Assembly (NCBI GenBank): GCA_946406035.1 | Contig: CAMJJG010000003.1 | Location: 45,310 to 109,309, forward strand | Source: an uncultured Prevotellaceae bacterium | Lineage (GTDB): Bacteria; Bacteroidota; Bacteroidia; Bacteroidales; Muribaculaceae | DNA length: 64,000 nucleotides | Direction: 5' to 3' | Translations under genes and position numbers: made by a program | Part shown: positions 8,711 through 16,254 of the stretch, one piece after another | How the letters are laid out: each line of letters starts with the position of its first letter | Numbering within the stretch: position 1 is the first letter of the stretch | The notes under the pieces: generated by a model | What the model saw: only the letters and a program-made list of their open reading frames with translations | What the model was told of the DNA's origin: nothing | The model's database searches: none

Positions 8711-10918
8711 ATGATTCAGACTGTCCTGAAACGTGATGGCCGCGTCGTCGGCTATAATGAAGAGAAAATCAAGGCCGCGATACGCAAGGCAATGCTCGCA
8801 ACCGAGGGAGGCGAGGATGAAAGCCTGATTCAGCGCATCGCCGACCGCATCGGCCACCGTGGCCGTGCCCAGATGAGTGTCGAGGACATTCAGGACCAGG
8901 TAGAGCTGGAACTGATGAAGAGCCCCCGCAAGGAAGTGGCTCGTTGCTATATTAACTATCGCCAGAAACGCAGCGTCGCCCGCAAGGCTAAGACGCGTGA
9001 CCTGTTCCTGGAGATCATCAATGCCAAGAACAATGACGTCACGCGCGAGAACGCTAACATGAATGCCGACACGCCCGCTGGCATGATGATGAAGTTTGCC
9101 AGCGAGACGACCAAGCCCTTTGTCGATGATTACCTGTTGAGCGAGGAGGCCCGCGAGGCCGTGCGCGCCAACTACCTGCACATCCATGACAAGGACTACT
9201 ATCCCACCAAGAGCTTGACGTGTGTCCAGCACCCGCTCGACAAGGTGCTCAAGCAAGGATACATGGCCGGCCATGGCGAGTCGCGTCCCGCCAAGCGCAT
9301 CGAGACGGCTGGCGTCATCGCCTGCATCACCATGGAGACCGCCCAAAACGAGATGCACGGCGGACAAGCTATTCCGGCATTTGACTTCTATCTGGCCCCC
9401 TACGTGCGCCGCTCATTCATCGAGGAGGTAAAGAACCTTGAGACGCTCATGGGGCAGGACTACAGCCGCCTGTATGATGTGAAACTCGACGATTACATTG
9501 AGCGGGAACTCGATTTCCTGCAAGGCGACGAGCGCATCCTGCAGCATGCCGTCAACAAGACGGTGCGCCGTGTCCACCAGGCTATGGAAGCCTTTATCCA
9601 CAACATGAACACGATCCACTCGCGTGGTGGCAACCAGGTGGTGTTCAGTTCCATCAACTATGGCACCGACACCAGCGCCGAGGGCCGCTGCATCATCCGT
9701 GAACTGTTGAACTCGACCTATGAGGGTGTGGGCAATGGGTCAACCGCCATTTTCCCGATCCAGATTTGGAAAAAGAAGACAGGCGTGAGCTATAAGCCCG
9801 GGGATCCCAATTATGACCTCTACCGTCTGGCCTGCAAGGTGACGGCACGCCGTTTCTTCCCCAATTTTGTCAATCTTGACGCTACCTACAACCAGCACGA
9901 GCTGTGGCGCGCCGACGATCCCGAGCGCTACAAGCACGAGGTGGCTACCATGGGATGCCGCACGCGTGTGTTTGAGAACCGATTCGGCGAGAAAACCTCG
10001 ATTGGGCGCGGCAACCTATCGTTCTCGACCATCAACATAGTGCGCCTGGCCATCGAGTGCATGGATGTCAAGGACAAGCAGGAGCGCATCGACCGCTTCT
10101 TCGCCCGTCTGGACGAGATGCTCGAGATCACAGCCCGTCAACTCGATGCCCGCTACCAGTACCAGAAGACCGCCATGGCCAAGCAGTTCCCCCTGCTCAT
10201 GTCGCAGTTGTGGAACGGAGCCAGCGACCTGGGACCCGATGACAAGGTAGAGAGCGTCATCAACCAGGGCACGCTAGGAATTGGATTCATCGGCTTGGCC
10301 GAGTGCCTGATTGCCCTTGTGGGACATCACCATGGCGAGAGTGAAGAAGCCCAGCAGTTAGGCTTGAAGATTGTGACCTACATGCGCGACCGTGTGAACG
10401 AGTTCAGCGAGCGCTATCAGCACAACTACAGCGTGCTGGCCACGCCTGCCGAGGGCCTCAGCGGCAAGTTCACGCGTCGTGACCGCAAAGACTTCGGCGA
10501 AATCCCCGGTGTGACCGACAAGATTTATTACACCAACAGCAACCACGTGCCCGTCTATTACAAGTGCTCACCCAAGCACAAGGCCGAGGTCGAGGCTCCC
10601 TACCACGAGCTGACCCGCGGCGGCCACATCTTCTATGTCGAGATTGATGGCGATGCCACCCACAACCCCGACGCCATTGCTGCCGTTGTTGACCTCATGG
10701 ACAAGTATAACATGGGCTATTGCTCGGTAAACCATAACCGCAACCGCTGCATGGACTGCGGCTATGAGGACGCTACCCAGGGGCTGGAGGAGTGCCCCGA
10801 GTGCCACAGCCACAATATCGACCGCTTGCAGCGCATTACGGGCTACCTCGTCGGCACTACCGACCGCTGGAACAGCGGCAAGCTGGCCGAGCTCAAGGAT
10901 CGTGTCGTCCATAAGTGA
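8711..10918 (+). CDS. nrdD: Anaerobic (class III) ribonucleoside-triphosphate reductase
   Basis: 735 residues. It reduces ribonucleoside triphosphates to deoxyribonucleotides using a glycyl radical and is active only without oxygen. The N-terminal 95 residues form an ATP-cone (VLKRDGRVVGYNEEKIKAAI). The catalytic barrel includes HSRGGNQVVFSSINYGTD. The C-terminus carries the zinc site CMDCGY...CPECHS and the radical loop RITGYLVG, placing the glycyl radical at about Gly711. Length and motifs are complete. The activase nrdG follows 131 bases downstream in the same direction, the usual pairing. A strong Bacteroidetes promoter precedes it. Its presence supports a strictly or mainly anaerobic lifestyle. 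Confidence 0.97.
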   Translation: MIQTVLKRDGRVVGYNEEKIKAAIRKAMLATEGGEDESLIQRIADRIGHRGRAQMSVEDIQDQVELELMKSPRKEVARCYINYRQKRSVARKAKTRDLFLEIINAKNNDVTRENANMNADTPAGMMMKFASETTKPFVDDYLLSEEAREAVRANYLHIHDKDYYPTKSLTCVQHPLDKVLKQGYMAGHGESRPAKRIETAGVIACITMETAQNEMHGGQAIPAFDFYLAPYVRRSFIEEVKNLETLMGQDYSRLYDVKLDDYIERELDFLQGDERILQHAVNKTVRRVHQAMEAFIHNMNTIHSRGGNQVVFSSINYGTDTSAEGRCIIRELLNSTYEGVGNGSTAIFPIQIWKKKTGVSYKPGDPNYDLYRLACKVTARRFFPNFVNLDATYNQHELWRADDPERYKHEVATMGCRTRVFENRFGEKTSIGRGNLSFSTINIVRLAIECMDVKDKQERIDRFFARLDEMLEITARQLDARYQYQKTAMAKQFPLLMSQLWNGASDLGPDDKVESVINQGTLGIGFIGLAECLIALVGHHHGESEEAQQLGLKIVTYMRDRVNEFSERYQHNYSVLATPAEGLSGKFTRRDRKDFGEIPGVTDKIYYTNSNHVPVYYKCSPKHKAEVEAPYHELTRGGHIFYVEIDGDATHNPDAIAAVVDLMDKYNMGYCSVNHNRNRCMDCGYEDATQGLEECPECHSHNIDRLQRITGYLVGTTDRWNSGKLAELKDRVVHK

Positions 10919-10930
10919 GACCTTATCAAT

Positions 10931-11023
10931 CAAACAATCTGAACAACTCAAAACAACCTGAACAACAGAATGATTTTTAAAAATGTTGTCCAACTTGTTT
11001 AGGGTTGTTCAAGTTGTCTGATA
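10931..11023. repeat. Decamer-type TTGTT repeats in both orientations between nrdD and nrdG
   Basis: The left part runs as complement-strand units around ctgaacaac (10939-10967); the right part (10984-11020) runs as TTGTCCAACT, TGTTTAGGGT, TGTTCAAGTT with about 10-base periodicity. The two halves can pair imperfectly. A similar array is at 16211-16245. Confidence 0.5.
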
Positions 11024-11049
11024 GAAATGATGTCTGAAAAAAGTTTGGC

Positions 11050-11538
11050 ATGAAATTGCGAGTACTGCACATCGTGGAGGGCACCAGCGTTGATGGGCCA
11101 GGCCTGCGCACGTCGATCTACCTGGCGGGCTGCAATCATCATTGCCCTGGTTGCCACAATCCTGGCTCGTGGGATCGGCAGGGTGGGGAAGACCGCACCC
11201 TCGACGAACTCATGCAGGTCATTGCCTACAACGAGGCGCCCGTGACCCTGAGCGGCGGTGACCCCCTGTTGCAACCCCAGGGCGTGCAGGAACTCGTCTG
11301 TCGCGTCAAGCGGGAGCTGGGCTACAACGTGTGGTGCTACACGGGCTATACCTGGGAGGAAATTGTGGCCGATCCCGTGCTGCTCGGCGCCGTGCGCGAG
11401 GTGGACGTGGTGGTAGAAGGCCCCTTTCTCGAGGCCCAACGCGACACGACGTTACGCTTTTGCGGCAGCCGCAACCAGCGCCTTATCGACGTGCAACGCT
11501 CGCTTGACGTGTCTGACCCCATCCTATGGAACCAGTAA
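11050..11538 (+). CDS. nrdG: Anaerobic ribonucleoside-triphosphate reductase activating protein
   Basis: 162 residues. This radical SAM enzyme generates the glycyl radical on NrdD. The cluster motif is AGCNHHCPGCHNP, with Cys28, Cys32 and Cys35 in the CX3CX2C spacing expected. VTLSGGDPLLQP is the GGD-type SAM-binding element. The N-terminus LRVLHIVEGTSVDGPGLRTSI matches the family start, so the ATG at 11050 is right. Its length is typical. It lies directly downstream of nrdD; the gap contains the decamer-like repeats described separately, which could weaken or modulate co-transcription. Confidence 0.95.
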   Translation: MKLRVLHIVEGTSVDGPGLRTSIYLAGCNHHCPGCHNPGSWDRQGGEDRTLDELMQVIAYNEAPVTLSGGDPLLQPQGVQELVCRVKRELGYNVWCYTGYTWEEIVADPVLLGAVREVDVVVEGPFLEAQRDTTLRFCGSRNQRLIDVQRSLDVSDPILWNQ

Positions 11539-11586
11539 ATTTCATTAAATTATTGAATGGCACACGCCTAATCAATAAAAAAGTAC

Positions 11587-11594
11587 TACCTTTG
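11587..11594 (+). promoter_or_regulatory. -7 element upstream of the TPP riboswitch
   Basis: TACCTTTG at 11587-11594 fits TAnnTTTG. No good TTTG is seen 19-20 bases upstream. Transcription would start just before the riboswitch. Confidence 0.5.
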
Positions 11595-11613
11595 TGGCGT
11601 GATTCAATGAGTT

Positions 11614-11689
11614 TGGGGTGTCCCTGGCTTGCCAGGGGCTGAGAACATACCCATCGGATCTGATCCGGACAATACCGGCGTAGAGAACA
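11614..11689 (+). promoter_or_regulatory. TPP riboswitch (THI element)
   Basis: Carries the conserved THI-box parts in order: GGGGTG (11615-11620), CTGAGA (11639-11644), ACCC (11649-11652), CTGATCCGG (11660-11668), AATACCGGCGTAG (11671-11683), then AGAA. It ends about 20 bases before the receptor start codon, so thiamine pyrophosphate probably controls translation or early termination of the receptor-pnuT unit. Confidence 0.93.
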
Positions 11690-11707
11690 ACTTATTAATT
11701 AAAAACA

Positions 11708-13963
11708 ATGAAAAAGACCTTTTTGACGGTTGCCACGTCGCTGGCAACCCTTGTTGCGGTGGCTCAGCCTGCCGCAATCGACACTGTGCCCGCCATCGCA
11801 CTGAGCGAGGTCGAGGTGCTGGGCGCGCGTGCCTCACAGAACACACCTGTAGCGTTTACTAACATTACCAGCCAGCAACTGGCGGCCCAGAACCATGGCC
11901 TGGACATCCCGTTCTTGCTCACGACGACCCCATCGGTGATCACGACTAGTGATGCGGGTGCCGGCGTGGGTTACACGTCGATGCGCGTGCGCGGTACCGA
12001 TGCTACCCGCATCAACATCACCGTCAATGACATCCCGCTCAACGATGCCGAGAGCCATGGCATCTACTGGGTGAACACGCCCGACTTCACCTCGTCGGTT
12101 CGCGACATGCAGGTGCAGCGTGGCGTGGGCACATCGACCAACGGCTCGGGTGCCTTTGGTGCCAGCGTGAACATGCGCACCCAGAGCTTTGCCAGCGACC
12201 CCTATGCCGAGATCTCGGGCAGCTACGGTTCTTTTAACACCAACAAGGAGACCCTGCGCGTGGGTAGCGGCCTGCTGGGCGACCACTGGGCTGTCGAGGC
12301 CCGCTTGTCGCACATCGGCAGCGACGGTTATCGCGACCGTGCCAGCAGCAAGTTGGTCAGCTACTTTGGCCAGGTGGGCTATTTCAACGACCGGACGTCG
12401 GTGAGGTTCATCACCTTTGGCGGCAAGGAGGATACCTATCACGCTTGGGACGGCATCAGCCGCAGCGACCTCAAGGACAACCGCACCTACAACCCCAACG
12501 GCGAAATCAAGCATGACGGTGTGGTAACCGGCTTCTATGATGACCAGAAGGACATCTACCGCCAGACCCACTACCAGCTCATCGGCAACCACACCTTCAA
12601 TCCCGAGTGGAAACTCAATGTTGCCCTGCACTACACCGACGGCTATGGCTACTACCAGGAGTACAAGAATGCCCGTACCCTCAAGGAGTATGGCCTGCAG
12701 CCCGTGGTGACGGCCGAGGGCACCAGCAAGAAGGCCAGCCTGGTGCGCAAGAAGTGTGTGGACAGCGGTTTTGGCGGCATGGTGTTCTCGCTGCAGTATG
12801 CGGGTGACCGCCTGGCTGCTACGCTGGGCGGCGGCATCAACCGTTACTCCAACGACCATTATGGCAACGTCATCTGGGTCGAGAACTACACCAGCCAGCT
12901 GGCTCCTGACCACGAGTACTATCGCAATAACGGCCGCAAGACCGACTTTAACATCTATATCAAGGGCAACTATGTGATCACTGGCGGCCTGAGCGCCTAT
13001 GCCGACCTGCAGTACCGCCACATCGGTTACCGCATCACGGGCGACAACGACAAGTGGGACTGGACCGCCGACCCCGAGCGCCTGCAGGTGCTCGACATCG
13101 ACGAGCCCTTTGACTTCTTCAACCCCAAGGCGGGCTTGAACTGGCAGATCGACGCCAAGAACCGTGCCTATGCCTCGTTTGCTGTGGCACAGAAGGAGCC
13201 CACGCGCAACAACTACACCGACGGTCTGTTCCTCAAGCACCCCACCAGCGAGAAACTTCTTGACTGGGAAGCCGGTTACGAGTTCCGTAGCGGCAACTTC
13301 AGCGCCGGGGCCAACTTTTACTATATGCACTACAAGGATCAGCTCGTGCTCAACGGTAAGATCAACGAGATAGGCGAGCTCATGGCCGAGAACGTGCCTA
13401 GCAGCTATCGCATGGGTGTAGAGCTGGTGGCAGGCTACCGCTTCACCCCCTGGTTGCGCTGGGACGTGAACGCCACCTTCTCGCGTAACCGCATCAAGGA
13501 CTACGTGGGCTATGTGAGCGACTACGATGCCGACACCTGGGATGACATGTGGACCCAGACCGAGATTCATGCCGGCAACACCACTATCGCCTTCTCGCCC
13601 AGCGTGACCGTGGGCAGCATGATAGCCCTGGACTACAAGGGATTCACGGCTAGCCTGCAGTCCCAGTACGTGTCGCGCCAGTATCTTGACAACTTTGAAC
13701 GCAAGGAGGATTCACTGGATCCCTACTTCGTCAATAACCTCGACGTGGCTTACACCTTCGACCTGCCCGGTGTGCGCGGCATCACCGTGGGCGCCACCAT
13801 CTACAACCTGTTCAACGAGAAGTATGAGACTAACGGTTACTCGATGACCAGCGCTCTGTATCCCGGCGGCAGCAAGGACAACAAGTACACCCTGTACAGC
13901 GATCCCCGCTTCTATCCCATGGCGGGCATCAATGCCCTGGGTCACATTACCCTGCGATTCTAA
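11708..13963 (+). CDS. TonB-dependent outer-membrane receptor, probably for thiamine
   Basis: 751 residues. The signal peptide ends near AVAQP. The plug domain follows (LSEVEVLGAR, then PSVITTSDAGAGVGYTSMRVRGTD, split here between family motifs; VNDIPLNDAESHG) and then a 22-strand-type barrel ending in an aromatic residue (HITLRF). It imports a substrate across the outer membrane using TonB energy. The TPP riboswitch immediately upstream and the PnuT-family permease immediately downstream indicate thiamine or a thiamine phosphate as substrate; this is inference from context, in line with known Bacteroidetes thiamine-regulated receptor-pnuT operons. No SusD partner is present. Confidence 0.9.
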   Translation: MKKTFLTVATSLATLVAVAQPAAIDTVPAIALSEVEVLGARASQNTPVAFTNITSQQLAAQNHGLDIPFLLTTTPSVITTSDAGAGVGYTSMRVRGTDATRINITVNDIPLNDAESHGIYWVNTPDFTSSVRDMQVQRGVGTSTNGSGAFGASVNMRTQSFASDPYAEISGSYGSFNTNKETLRVGSGLLGDHWAVEARLSHIGSDGYRDRASSKLVSYFGQVGYFNDRTSVRFITFGGKEDTYHAWDGISRSDLKDNRTYNPNGEIKHDGVVTGFYDDQKDIYRQTHYQLIGNHTFNPEWKLNVALHYTDGYGYYQEYKNARTLKEYGLQPVVTAEGTSKKASLVRKKCVDSGFGGMVFSLQYAGDRLAATLGGGINRYSNDHYGNVIWVENYTSQLAPDHEYYRNNGRKTDFNIYIKGNYVITGGLSAYADLQYRHIGYRITGDNDKWDWTADPERLQVLDIDEPFDFFNPKAGLNWQIDAKNRAYASFAVAQKEPTRNNYTDGLFLKHPTSEKLLDWEAGYEFRSGNFSAGANFYYMHYKDQLVLNGKINEIGELMAENVPSSYRMGVELVAGYRFTPWLRWDVNATFSRNRIKDYVGYVSDYDADTWDDMWTQTEIHAGNTTIAFSPSVTVGSMIALDYKGFTASLQSQYVSRQYLDNFERKEDSLDPYFVNNLDVAYTFDLPGVRGITVGATIYNLFNEKYETNGYSMTSALYPGGSKDNKYTLYSDPRFYPMAGINALGHITLRF

Positions 13964-13995
13964 ATACCCTAACTCAACCAGATTGTAGAAGAATC

Positions 13996-14622
13996 GTGGA
14001 TGCCATTGTACAATACTTCAGCGACTTGACATGGGTCAAGGCCATCGACATGGCAGGTCTGGTGCTGGGTCTGATATACCTGTGGCTCGAGTACAAGGCG
14101 AGCATCTGGCTGTGGCTGGCAGGCGTCATCATGCCCATTGTCCACGGCTACCTGTACTGGGAGCGCGGCCTGTATGCCGACTTCGGCATGGAGATATATT
14201 ATGTGTTCGCCGCCATCTATGGCTATGTGCTGTGGCGCTGGCACAGCCGTCGAGCTAGCGAGGACAAGAAGGCCGAGAAGGCTGTTTCCCGCTTCCCGCT
14301 GCGTCAGGTTCTGCCCGTGACGATTATAGGCCTGGCGCTGTGGGCGTTGATTTACTGGATACTGGTGAGGTTTACCGACAGCAGCGTGCCCCTGTGTGAC
14401 AGCTTCACGACGGCCCTGAGCATGGTGGCCATGTGGGCCCTGGCCCAGAAGTATGCCGAGCAGTGGCTGCTGTGGTTCGTCGTCGATGCCGTGTGCACCG
14501 TGCTCTACATCTACAAGCAGATACCTTTCACGGCCGCCCTGTACGGCTTCTACACCGTTATCGCCCTGCTGGGCTACCGCCAGTGGCTCCGCATGATGCG
14601 CCGGCAAGAGACGGCTATTTAG
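13996..14622 (+). CDS. pnuT: PnuC-family inner-membrane transporter, probably for thiamine (PnuT)
   Basis: 208 residues, starting at a GTG (13996); the next in-frame ATG at 14050 would cut into conserved sequence. There are seven or so hydrophobic helices, with the family features GLIYLWLEYKASIWLW, IYGYVLWRWH, and the C-terminal CTVLYIYKQIPFTAALYG. PnuC proteins move nicotinamide riboside or thiamine by facilitated diffusion. The TPP riboswitch of the operon and the coupled TonB receptor (32 bases upstream) favour thiamine. The thiamine pyrophosphokinase gene often found third in such operons is absent. The last 177 bases before the C-terminus are duplicated 1,528 bases downstream. Confidence 0.9.
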   Translation: MDAIVQYFSDLTWVKAIDMAGLVLGLIYLWLEYKASIWLWLAGVIMPIVHGYLYWERGLYADFGMEIYYVFAAIYGYVLWRWHSRRASEDKKAEKAVSRFPLRQVLPVTIIGLALWALIYWILVRFTDSSVPLCDSFTTALSMVAMWALAQKYAEQWLLWFVVDAVCTVLYIYKQIPFTAALYGFYTVIALLGYRQWLRMMRRQETAI

Positions 14623-14650
14623 AGCAGCGGACAGGGAATTTAACAGAAAG

Positions 14651-14693
14651 AACCGCGCCACGCGCTGAATCCAGGTCAGCACGCGGCGCGGTT
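14651..14693. terminator. Bidirectional hairpin between convergent pnuT and a dockerin gene
   Basis: Arms aaccgcgccacgcgctga (14651-14668) and its near-complement (14676-14693) pair over 18 bases with two mismatches. Position between convergent genes suggests it serves both. Confidence 0.7.
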
Positions 14694-14730
14694 TAGTCTG
14701 TACGGTATCAATTACCAATGCTGTTCCCTA

Positions 14731-15774
14731 TTAACTACCGAGCAGCAAGTCGATCAATGCCGTCACATCAGAAATGCTGACGTCACCGTTCCCGTTAACG
14801 TCTGCAGCACGCTCGTCATAACGGGCGGGGGGATTCCCCAATAGGAAGTCGATGAGCACTGTCACATCGGCGATGTTAACAGCATGGTTAGCGTTCACGT
14901 CGCCGAGTAGGTATGCGGGGGCGTCATTCACTTCGAGGTAAACGATGTCGGAAGAGTTGCGTACCCCATCGACCGTGTAGTAAACCTGAACGCCAATGCG
15001 CCAAATGAACTGTGGGTCATTCAAGAAGTGGATTGCTCCCGGTGCCAAATAGCCATGGATGAGCGAGAAAGGCAATTCGTCCATGTCGCCGGTCATGCCG
15101 CCCAGATAGTCATAGGGGCCATACTCGCTATAGAGGAAGGTGTAGCGCTCGTTGTAGTCAAAGAAGATGCTGTAGGACACATTGGCCTGCAACAAGGTGT
15201 TGCCATCCACGTCAACGGGCGGAATGATGTCAAATTGGAATAAGGACGACCAATTGGTGCCATCGCCGGCTGCCCATGTCAGGTCGGTGGCATTAGCGGG
15301 CTTGGCGGGATTGACCTGTTCCAGGTAAGTGTAAACGATGTCAGACGCGGTCTTGGTGCCGTTGTAGTTATAATAGACCTGAATGCCGATGCGCTCTGTG
15401 AAGAAGGGAGGATTCTCTTGGTTTGTGCGGTAGAAAAACACGATAGAATCATTTATGCTGTACTTATTAAAACCGTAGGGGATTTCGGTCATATCCTCAG
15501 TGATTCCAGCTATACCACCATATTCGGCTACAGTGAAGGTGAAGATCTGGTCATCATCGGTAAAAATGCTGTAACTGAAATTCTCGGCATCAAGAGGTAT
15601 GCCAAACGTCGCATCCTTGAGAGAAATCTTGAATTTCAAGTTAGACTGGCCAAGAATACTGCTTCCAAAATCCTGCCATTTCACATCAGTAGGATTGGCA
15701 GGCTTCAGTTCAAATTGTGCCGAAGCACCAAAAGCCACTGCGACAGCAGCAATGAATAGTAACAATTTCTTCAT
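14731..15774 (-). CDS. Secreted two-repeat protein with C-terminal dockerin-like pair
   Basis: 347 residues with signal peptide MKKLLLFIAAVAVAFGASA. Two similar beta-rich units follow (about 21-152 and 153-285), each with an SYSIF-x-D...YTF/FTF element, a Y(G)GI/GM segment and RIGVQVYY or RIGIQVYY near its end, closing with ASDIVY or SSDIVY. The C-terminus has two dockerin repeats (NHAVNIADV, NGDVSISDV). No catalytic site is seen. It is convergent with pnuT. A TAACTTTG -7 element on the minus strand lies at 15827-15834. The gene lies inside a segment bracketed by two copies of the pnuT 3' end. The function is unknown. Confidence 0.85.
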   Translation of the reverse strand: MKKLLLFIAAVAVAFGASAQFELKPANPTDVKWQDFGSSILGQSNLKFKISLKDATFGIPLDAENFSYSIFTDDDQIFTFTVAEYGGIAGITEDMTEIPYGFNKYSINDSIVFFYRTNQENPPFFTERIGIQVYYNYNGTKTASDIVYTYLEQVNPAKPANATDLTWAAGDGTNWSSLFQFDIIPPVDVDGNTLLQANVSYSIFFDYNERYTFLYSEYGPYDYLGGMTGDMDELPFSLIHGYLAPGAIHFLNDPQFIWRIGVQVYYTVDGVRNSSDIVYLEVNDAPAYLLGDVNANHAVNIADVTVLIDFLLGNPPARYDERAADVNGNGDVSISDVTALIDLLLGS

Positions 15775-15826
15775 AATGAAAAAGAATGTGGTTAATAAAA
15801 GTATTAATATGCACGATTTCTGTTTG

Positions 15827-15834
15827 CAAAGTTA
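15827..15834 (-). promoter_or_regulatory. -7 element of the minus-strand dockerin gene
   Basis: CAAAGTTA on the plus strand is TAACTTTG on the minus strand, about 53 bases before the start at 15774. A CAAA at 15850 is only 15 bases away, shorter than the usual 19-20. Confidence 0.45.
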
Positions 15835-15948
15835 AGAAATATTTATGAGCAAAACACATTTTAGATGGAAAATCGTTCAGCCGACCTATCATTTTCCAGC
15901 ATTTTCAGGCAATTCACGCATGAGTTAAAGGCCATAGCGGGCCGGAGG

Positions 15949-16125
15949 CATGGTCGCCCTGTGGGCACTGGCCCAGAAGTATACCGAGCAGTGGCTCTTG
16001 TGGTTCGTCGTCGATGCCGTGTGCACCGTGCTCTACATCTACAAGCAGATACCTTTCACGGCCGCCCTGTACGGCTTCTACACCGTTATCGCCCTGCTGG
16101 GCTACCGCCAGTGGCTCCGCATGAT
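15949..16125 (+). pseudogene. Duplicated 3' fragment of pnuT
   Basis: Aligns without gaps to 14421-14597 of pnuT: 171 of 177 bases match by eye, with all six differences in the first 50 bases and the last 127 bases identical. It encodes the C-terminal third of the transporter (WLLWFVVDAVCTVLYIYK and onward) and then runs into unrelated codons, ending at 16162. There is no start, promoter or riboswitch, so it is a remnant, not a working gene. It occupies the 480-base gap between the dockerin gene and the helicase. Confidence 0.92.
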
Positions 16126-16186
16126 TCCATCATCAAACAGCACCTCTCTGTCTAACAACTGATTTTTGTCTAACAACATTAAGCAG

Positions 16187-16245
16187 CCAGGACAACAATA
16201 ATAAAAAACTGTTGTCCTGGTTGTTTATCGTTGTTCATGTTGCTT
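16187..16245. terminator. Hairpin plus TTGTT decamer repeats downstream of the helicase gene
   Basis: Perfect arms ccaggacaac (16187-16196) and gttgtcctgg (16211-16220) with an AT-rich loop. The right arm continues as TTGTTTATCG and TTGTTCATGT units (16221-16240), the same decamer style as between nrdD and nrdG. Probably ends the minus-strand helicase transcript. Confidence 0.5.
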
Positions 16246-16254
16246 GAGATGTGG

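Noticed and set aside
15949..16162. Second working pnuT gene
   Set aside because: Only the last third of the protein is present, without start, promoter or riboswitch.
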